Assembly (NCBI GenBank): GCA_937132175.1
Contig: CAKZNU010000080.1
Location: 1-8,804, forward strand
DNA length: 8,804 bases
Direction: 5' to 3'
Source: an uncultured euryarchaeote
GTDB taxonomy: Archaea; Nanohalarchaeota; Nanosalinia; Nanosalinales; Nanosalinaceae
The notes under the pieces are model-generated. The model saw only the letters and a program-made list of their open reading frames with translations, ran no database searches and was not told where the DNA came from. The number at the start of each line of letters is the position of its first letter. Within the stretch, counting starts at the first letter, position 1. The position numbers and the translations under genes are program-made. Positions 4,799 through 8,804 of the stretch are shown here, piece by piece.

Positions 4799-4848
4799 AG
4801 AAACCAGGTTTCTGGCCCGGTATTTATGTCTCGGGAGACACCTCGAGG
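4799..4848 (+). promoter_or_regulatory. rnhB promoter with flanking palindromes
   Basis: TATTTATG (4821-4828) lies about 27 bp before the rnhB ATG at 4851, implying a leaderless message. It is preceded by the dyad AGAAACC-A-GGTTTCT (4799-4813). It is overlapped at its right end by TGTCTC-GG-GAGACA (4827-4840), which is followed at once by CCTCGAGG (4841-4848). Palindromes on both sides of a TATA box are the usual placement for archaeal operators, so regulated transcription of rnhB, the tRNA, or both is plausible but unproven. Confidence 0.4.
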
Positions 4849-4850
4849 TT

Positions 4851-5516
4851 ATGGCTAGGGTTCTTGGTATAGATGAGGCGGGTAGAGGTCCTGTAGTAGG
4901 AAGCATGTTTATCGGAGGCTTCATGGTTCAAGAAGAAGATCTTGATTCTCTGGAGGAGCTAGGCGTTAAAGATTCAAAGAAGCTCTCCGATGGAAAAAGA
5001 GAGAGGCTGAGAGAGAGGATTGAGGAGTACGGCGAAGCCTTCTGTATGGAGTTTACGGCCGAAGAGATAGACTCTATGAGTGAGGAAATGACTATAAACG
5101 ACATCGAGGTCCAGGGTTTCTCCCGGGTCCTGTCTCGTGCCGACCCGGATAAGGTCTACATGGACCTTCCGGAGCCTGATGCTCAAAGCTTCATAGATAA
5201 GGTGTCTCGGGCTGCAAACGCCGATACCTCTGAAACGGAGTTTATAGCAGAACACGGGGCAGACGATACCTTCCCGGTGGTCTCGGCAGCATCTATAGTG
5301 GCAAAGAGTGCAAGAGAGGAACACGTCGAGAGCCTGAAGGAAAAGTACGGGTATGATTTTGCATCAGGATACCCTCACGACGAACCGACCATAGAGTTTC
5401 TGAAAACCTTCCTGCAACAGGAAGGCAGGCTTCCGGAGGAGGCACGTAGATCCTGGAGTACAGCCCAGCGAATTCTTGACGAGGCCGGCCAAGAGAGTCT
5501 TGACCGGTACCAGTAG
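4851..5516 (+). CDS. rnhB: Ribonuclease HII
   Basis: This enzyme cleaves the RNA strand of RNA/DNA hybrids and nicks at ribonucleotides embedded in DNA, acting in Okazaki-primer removal and ribonucleotide repair. At 221 residues it is normal length. The motifs are GIDEAGRGPVVG (6-17), KDSKKL (40-45), YMDLPEPD (103-110), ADDTFPVVSAASIVAKSARE (137-156), ASGYPHDEPTIEFL and RRSWST. By alignment with the Thermococcus enzyme, the four metal-binding acids are D8, E9, D105 and D138, all present, so it should be active. The ATG at 4851 is supported by the TATA spacing and by the standard start of the family only a few residues before GIDEAGRG. It is monocistronic by appearance, with its own promoter and a separate promoter for the next gene. 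Confidence 0.96.
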   Translation: MARVLGIDEAGRGPVVGSMFIGGFMVQEEDLDSLEELGVKDSKKLSDGKRERLRERIEEYGEAFCMEFTAEEIDSMSEEMTINDIEVQGFSRVLSRADPDKVYMDLPEPDAQSFIDKVSRAANADTSETEFIAEHGADDTFPVVSAASIVAKSAREEHVESLKEKYGYDFASGYPHDEPTIEFLKTFLQQEGRLPEEARRSWSTAQRILDEAGQESLDRYQ

Positions 5517-5520
5517 CTTT

Positions 5521-5531
5521 GGGTTAAAAGC
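5521..5531 (+). promoter_or_regulatory. TATA box for the tRNA-splicing endonuclease gene, deciding its start
   Basis: GGGTTAAAAGC centres about 27 bp before the ATG at 5553. A TTG at 5532 would lie only a few bases after this box and so could not be transcribed from it. This favours 5553 as the start, with a leaderless message. Confidence 0.5.
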
Positions 5532-5552
5532 TTGTCTCGAGAATCTCAGAGT

Positions 5553-6101
5553 ATGACAGAGATTGAACCGGTAGGAGAGTACGCGGGATCCAGGGTGGTT
5601 GTCCGGGACGAAGACGAGGCGGAGAAGGTATACAGCGAGAAGTACTACGGAAAGTACTCGGATGACCTGCTTGAGCTCTCGCCGGTTGAGGCACACCATC
5701 TCCAGAAGAGAGGCGACCTAGAGATAGTATCGGGCTCGGATACACTGGATGAGGAAGAAGCCTTCAGTACTTTCTCACAGAGAGACGAGGATTTTTACCA
5801 CAAGCTCCAGGCTTACTCGGATCTGAGGGAGAGAGGATTCATAGTCAAGACCGGTTTCAAGTTCGGAGCGCATTTCCGGTGTTATCCGCGTGGTGTGAAC
5901 CCGTACGAGGATGGGCCGAAGAAACAGAAACAGCATACGAAGTGGGTGGTCCACGCTGTATCTGAGGAGTCAAGGATGTCTTTCTCGGAGATGTCACGTG
6001 CTGTACGTCTGGCACAGAACATCAGAGCAACGATGCTCTGGGCAGTTGTAGATACCGAGTCCGGGGTTACATACTACGAGGTAGAGAGGAAGACTCCTTA
6101 A
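5553..6101 (+). CDS. endA: tRNA-splicing endonuclease, single-unit EndA, lacking the catalytic lysine
   Basis: EndA excises introns from precursor tRNAs at bulge-helix-bulge sites. This protein is 182 residues from the ATG at 5553 (a TTG at 5532 would add seven; the TATA spacing argues against it). The N-terminal domain is about 1-80. The catalytic domain contains YSDLRERGFIVKTGFKFG, HFRCYPRG, HTKWVVHAV and RAVRLAQNIRATMLWAVVD. Aligned with the Methanocaldococcus enzyme (Y115, H125, K156), tyrosine is Y111 and histidine is H128, but the lysine position is A159 (HSVRKK becomes QNIRAT, no gap). There are also about seven extra residues, with several lysines, between Y111 and H128. It could be a structural partner of a second subunit, or a variant using another basic residue. 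The stop codon overlaps that of the convergent rhomboid gene. Confidence 0.9.
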   Translation: MTEIEPVGEYAGSRVVVRDEDEAEKVYSEKYYGKYSDDLLELSPVEAHHLQKRGDLEIVSGSDTLDEEEAFSTFSQRDEDFYHKLQAYSDLRERGFIVKTGFKFGAHFRCYPRGVNPYEDGPKKQKQHTKWVVHAVSEESRMSFSEMSRAVRLAQNIRATMLWAVVDTESGVTYYEVERKTP

Positions 6102-7048
6102 CGGAAGAGATCCAGTGTTCTGGTGCGTCTGACCCTGTCACGGTACCTCCGTGCCAGCAGTACCCCCGCAACAAGACCGGTCAGATGTGCAGATGAGGCA
6201 AAGCCACCTATTACAGGCAGGTAGATTCCTCCAAGCTTGAAGACGAGGTTCACGGTCTCAAGTATGCCGAAGGCGTATACCGCTGTCCTGATCTTCATAG
6301 GTATTATGAAGTAAAGCAGGACCTCTGCCTCGGGGTAAAGTACTGCTACCGCTCCGACCGCTGCCACTACGGCACCGGAGGCACCTACTGCCGGGGAAAG
6401 AGTCGATCCCGCTGTCAAAAGGTTCTGAATGTTGCTGAAGAGGACAAACCCTATACTCGAGACTATGCCTGTCGTGAGGTAAAACTTCAGTAGCTCCTTT
6501 TTCCCCATAACCTTCTCCAGCGTGGATCCAAAAAAGTAAAACGTCACCATGTTTGCCATCAGGTGGAAAAGGCCTCCATGCATTAACATCACCGTCAGCA
6601 GGGTCCACGGTCTCAGAGCCACGTACTCCAGCGCTGGGAAAAGAGTCAACGGGTTGAGGCTAAAGGGATTTTCCAGAACTGCCTGGAACCCTGCCTGTGT
6701 GAAAGGCGGTGAGGCTCCCGGCAGGAAACCCTGTACAAGGAAGAAAAAGACCGTAACACCTATGATGCTGTAGGTAGCGTTGTCCTGAACCGTGCCAAGT
6801 ATGTCCTGCCAGAGGCTCGGAGTGCTTACAGGTTCACGGCTCTCGGACTTCAGATCCCTGTCTTTAAACCATTTCTCGTTCTCCTCTTCTTTCTCCTCAG
6901 AGGTATACTCATCCATCTTTCCGGACTCGAGACCGTCACAGTCATGTTTCTCAGGTAATCGGTGCTCCGAGCAGAACTTTTCACCACAGTAATGACAGGT
7001 AAAGGCCATCGTCTGTTTTCCGCACTCGGAACACTCTGTCATAAACAT
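6098..7048 (-). CDS. Rhomboid-family intramembrane serine protease with N-terminal AN1 zinc finger
   Basis: This is a membrane protein of 316 residues. An AN1-type finger occupies the N-terminus with complete ligands: C6, C9, C18, C21, C26, H29, H35 and C37. An acidic, charged linker (about 41-72) follows. A rhomboid domain of about six membrane helices begins near residue 92. Rhomboid hallmarks are the H157-G-G-x3-H-x3-N166 segment, the nucleophile in GASGA (S224) and the partner histidine in SAHLTG (H288), so it should be an active protease cleaving membrane-anchored substrates. The finger should face the cytoplasm (inference). AN1-rhomboid fusions are, to my knowledge, found in archaea, but substrates are unknown. 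ATG codons lie at 7048 and 7042; the TATA-like box at 7064-7074 would favour 7042 for a leaderless message. It follows glyS on the same strand by 62 bp and may be partly co-transcribed. Confidence 0.9.
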   Translation of the reverse strand: MFMTECSECGKQTMAFTCHYCGEKFCSEHRLPEKHDCDGLESGKMDEYTSEEKEEENEKWFKDRDLKSESREPVSTPSLWQDILGTVQDNATYSIIGVTVFFFLVQGFLPGASPPFTQAGFQAVLENPFSLNPLTLFPALEYVALRPWTLLTVMLMHGGLFHLMANMVTFYFFGSTLEKVMGKKELLKFYLTTGIVSSIGFVLFSNIQNLLTAGSTLSPAVGASGAVVAAVGAVAVLYPEAEVLLYFIIPMKIRTAVYAFGILETVNLVFKLGGIYLPVIGGFASSAHLTGLVAGVLLARRYRDRVRRTRTLDLFR

Positions 7049-7063
7049 ATACTGGTTGTGGTA

Positions 7064-7074
7064 CCTTTTTGATT
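7064..7074 (-). promoter_or_regulatory. Possible TATA box for the rhomboid gene
   Basis: On the minus strand AATCAAAAAGG lies about 27 bp before the ATG at 7042 and about 21 bp before that at 7048. It is a poor TATA match, but the spacing fits a leaderless start at 7042. The alternative is read-through from glyS. Confidence 0.25.
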
Positions 7075-7110
7075 CCCCCGACAGGCTATCAGGAATCGGT
7101 CTTTACTCCA

Positions 7111-8804
7111 TCAGTCCCTGAGTTTCTCTACCAGTTCCCCGGTTCTGACGCGTTCCTGCTCTGTTGAGTCCCTGTCACGAACCGTGACGGTTTCTGGGTC
7201 GTCCTCGATGGTCTCGTAGTCTACTGTCACGCATAGCGGGGTTCCGACCTCGTCCTGGCGTCTGTACCTGCGGCCTATGTTTCCTGAGTCATCGTACTTG
7301 ACCGAGAAACCTTCCTCCCGGAGCATATCGGCTATGCTCCTGGCTTTCTCTCCCAGGCCTTCCTTGTCCATGAGAGGAAATACTGCGACCTCTGTTGGTG
7401 CAACTTTTTCCGAGAGCTGCAGCAAGGTCCTTTCCTCCCCGTCTACCTCGTCCTCGGTGTATCCATGTGCCAGCACCGTATAGACTATACGGTCGATACC
7501 GAAGGAAGGCTCCACAACGTGGGGCAGTATATGTTCTCCGTTTTTCTCCATCTCCTCCCTGTGGAAGCCACATCTTTCCACAGGTACCGTATACGTCTCC
7601 TCATCCAGTTCGATCTCTACCTCTCCGGACTCGAAGCTTTCTGGATGTTCTTGTGCTTTCTCCTGTAAAGCATTGCTGACCCTGTCCGCAAGATCTCCGA
7701 ACTCCGGTCCAAGGTAGCTCATGTCAGGATCCACCCTGTTTCTCTCTACGACCTCTGGCTCGTCGTACTCCTTGAAGACGGTGTAGTCTTCCCTGCTGTA
7801 CTCATCGTGTTTCCGGAGATCGTAACAGCCTCTGTATGCGAACCCTGTGATCTCGATCCAGTCTCCGTCTACCTTTGACTCTGCGTCCCAGCAGTCAGAG
7901 GCATAATGTGAAAGCTCGTCGTTCTGGTGCTGTCTGAACCTGAACCTGTCCATATCAACACCGATTGAGTTGAACCACTGCCTGGCTATACCGAGGTAGT
8001 ATGCAATCCATTCGCATTCTATTACCCCTTCCTCGAGGGACTGGCCGACGGTCATCTTCTCCGGCTCCCCGTTACCTGCCTGGTGCTCACGTGAGTAAAG
8101 ACAGAGCTCTACGTTCTCTACGTCCTCTACCGGAGGCTTATCCTCCTCCGGATCTATGAAGTGCTCTAGTTCAGCCTGTGTAAGCTCCCGTACACGCACA
8201 AGACCTTTCCTTGGTGATATCTCGTTTCTGTATGCCTTTCCTATCTGAGTAATCCCGAAGGGCAGCTTCCCTCTTGCGTACTCCTTCAGGCGCGGAAACT
8301 CAACGAAGATTCCCTGTGCGGTCTCCGGCCTGAGGTATCCCGGCTGGCCCGAACCAGGACCTATACTGGTCTCAAACATAAGATTAAAGTCCTCGACCTC
8401 TGTACCTCCAAGCTCGGACCCGCAGCCGGGACACACTAGATCCCTCTCAGATATTATCTCCTCTACTTTTTCCTTGGAGAGGGACTCTGCCTCCTCTATA
8501 TCCGTACCTTCCTCCACGAGGTGGTCGGCCCTCGAGGATCTGTTGCAGTCCGGACACTCGATAATCATGTCGTCAAAGGTATCAAGGTGTCCTGAGGCCT
8601 CGAACACCGGCTCCGGCATCACCGTAGGCGCCTCTATCTCTCTGTGTCCCAGACCTCTGGAAAAGAGGTCTCTCCAGCTTTCCTCGATGCTTCTCTTTAC
8701 CTCTGCGCCTTCAGGTCCGAACGTCTGGAAGCCTGATACACCGCCGTAAGAACCGGCTGACTGGAAGAAGAAAGCTCTTCTTCTCGAGAGTTCAGCCCGC
8801 TTCT
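7111..8804 (-). CDS. glyS: Glycyl-tRNA synthetase (class II, archaeal/eukaryal alpha2 type), 5'-partial
   Basis: This enzyme charges tRNA-Gly with glycine using ATP. The frame runs open to the right edge, giving at least 563 residues. Since the first visible part (KRAELSRRRAFFFQSAGSYG, then GVSGFQTFGPEG) corresponds to the extreme N-terminus of the family, only about 10-20 residues are missing. A GTG at 8622 is an internal valine, not the start, because family sequence continues upstream of it. Other landmarks are EAPTVMPEPVFEASGH; two C-x2-C pairs (ECPDC near 8551, CPGC near 8427) of the usual insertion; motif 2 YRNEISPRKGLVRVRE (about 8187-8234); motif 3 HVVEPSFGIDR (about 7493-7525); and a C-terminal anticodon-binding domain (from KVAPTEVAVFPL, about 7410, to the stop). 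The protein is intact and strongly acidic, with nothing missing in the part seen. Confidence 0.96.
   Translation of the reverse strand, partial: KRAELSRRRAFFFQSAGSYGGVSGFQTFGPEGAEVKRSIEESWRDLFSRGLGHREIEAPTVMPEPVFEASGHLDTFDDMIIECPDCNRSSRADHLVEEGTDIEEAESLSKEKVEEIISERDLVCPGCGSELGGTEVEDFNLMFETSIGPGSGQPGYLRPETAQGIFVEFPRLKEYARGKLPFGITQIGKAYRNEISPRKGLVRVRELTQAELEHFIDPEEDKPPVEDVENVELCLYSREHQAGNGEPEKMTVGQSLEEGVIECEWIAYYLGIARQWFNSIGVDMDRFRFRQHQNDELSHYASDCWDAESKVDGDWIEITGFAYRGCYDLRKHDEYSREDYTVFKEYDEPEVVERNRVDPDMSYLGPEFGDLADRVSNALQEKAQEHPESFESGEVEIELDEETYTVPVERCGFHREEMEKNGEHILPHVVEPSFGIDRIVYTVLAHGYTEDEVDGEERTLLQLSEKVAPTEVAVFPLMDKEGLGEKARSIADMLREEGFSVKYDDSGNIGRRYRRQDEVGTPLCVTVDYETIEDDPETVTVRDRDSTEQERVRTGELVEKLRD

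Noticed and set aside
7028..7035. Third copy of the GAACACTC hairpin arm
   Set aside because: It is codons for Glu-Cys-Ser of the rhomboid AN1 finger on the other strand, with no partner arm nearby; a chance 8-mer.
8620..8622. GTG at 8622 as the start of glyS
   Set aside because: Conserved GlyRS sequence continues upstream to the window edge in the same frame, so this GTG codes for an internal valine.

Overview
The window reads as a piece of a compact archaeal chromosome, most likely from a halophilic DPANN lineage of the nanohaloarchaeal type. The archaeal evidence is direct: a single-domain archaeal histone, RadA and a two-OB-fold RPA, a tRNA-splicing endonuclease, an archaeal-type initiator tRNA without encoded CCA, an archaeal/eukaryal-type glycyl-tRNA synthetase, and TATA-like elements 25-30 bp upstream of genes with almost no leader. 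The halophile call is an inference from strongly acidic proteins. Moderate GC, arginine written mainly as AGA/AGG and short spacers argue against a typical high-GC haloarchaeon.

Layout. 3-1177 (+): the 3' part of an ADP-forming acyl/acetyl-CoA synthetase, split by an apparent one-base deletion near 627-633. 1178-1847: about 670 bp without a credible gene, AT-richer than its flanks and full of dyads. It holds a possible terminator, a TATA element placed about 25 bp before a foldable 78-nt segment, two hairpins with the same 9-bp stem, and a 15-nt direct repeat whose second copy closes a nested hairpin. 1848-2045 (+): histone. 2089-4650 (+): an apparent operon of RPA, RadA and an unrecognised 195-aa acidic protein, with gaps of 9 and 6 bp. 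4684-4758 (-): initiator tRNA-Met, divergent from rnhB (4851-5516, +); the shared spacer carries both promoters and palindromes. 5553-6101 (+): tRNA-splicing endonuclease, whose stop overlaps the convergent stop of an AN1-finger rhomboid protease (6098-7048, -). 7111-8804 (-): glycyl-tRNA synthetase, running off the right edge and lacking only its extreme N-terminus.

Functionally this is mostly an information-processing cluster: DNA packaging (histone), ssDNA protection and strand exchange (RPA, RadA), RNA/DNA hybrid removal (RNase HII), tRNA maturation (EndA) and translation (initiator tRNA, GlyRS). The rpa-radA pairing suggests co-expression of recombination functions, and the third gene is a candidate accessory factor.

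The most notable observations are substitutions at normally invariant positions in otherwise well-conserved proteins. All four zinc ligands of the RPA finger are replaced. The RadA Walker A glycine before the lysine is alanine. The position of the EndA catalytic lysine is alanine. The histone has glutamate at a DNA-contact arginine and at two dimer-dimer interface positions. The structured spacer at 1178-1847 is the best candidate for an undescribed non-coding or mobile element.
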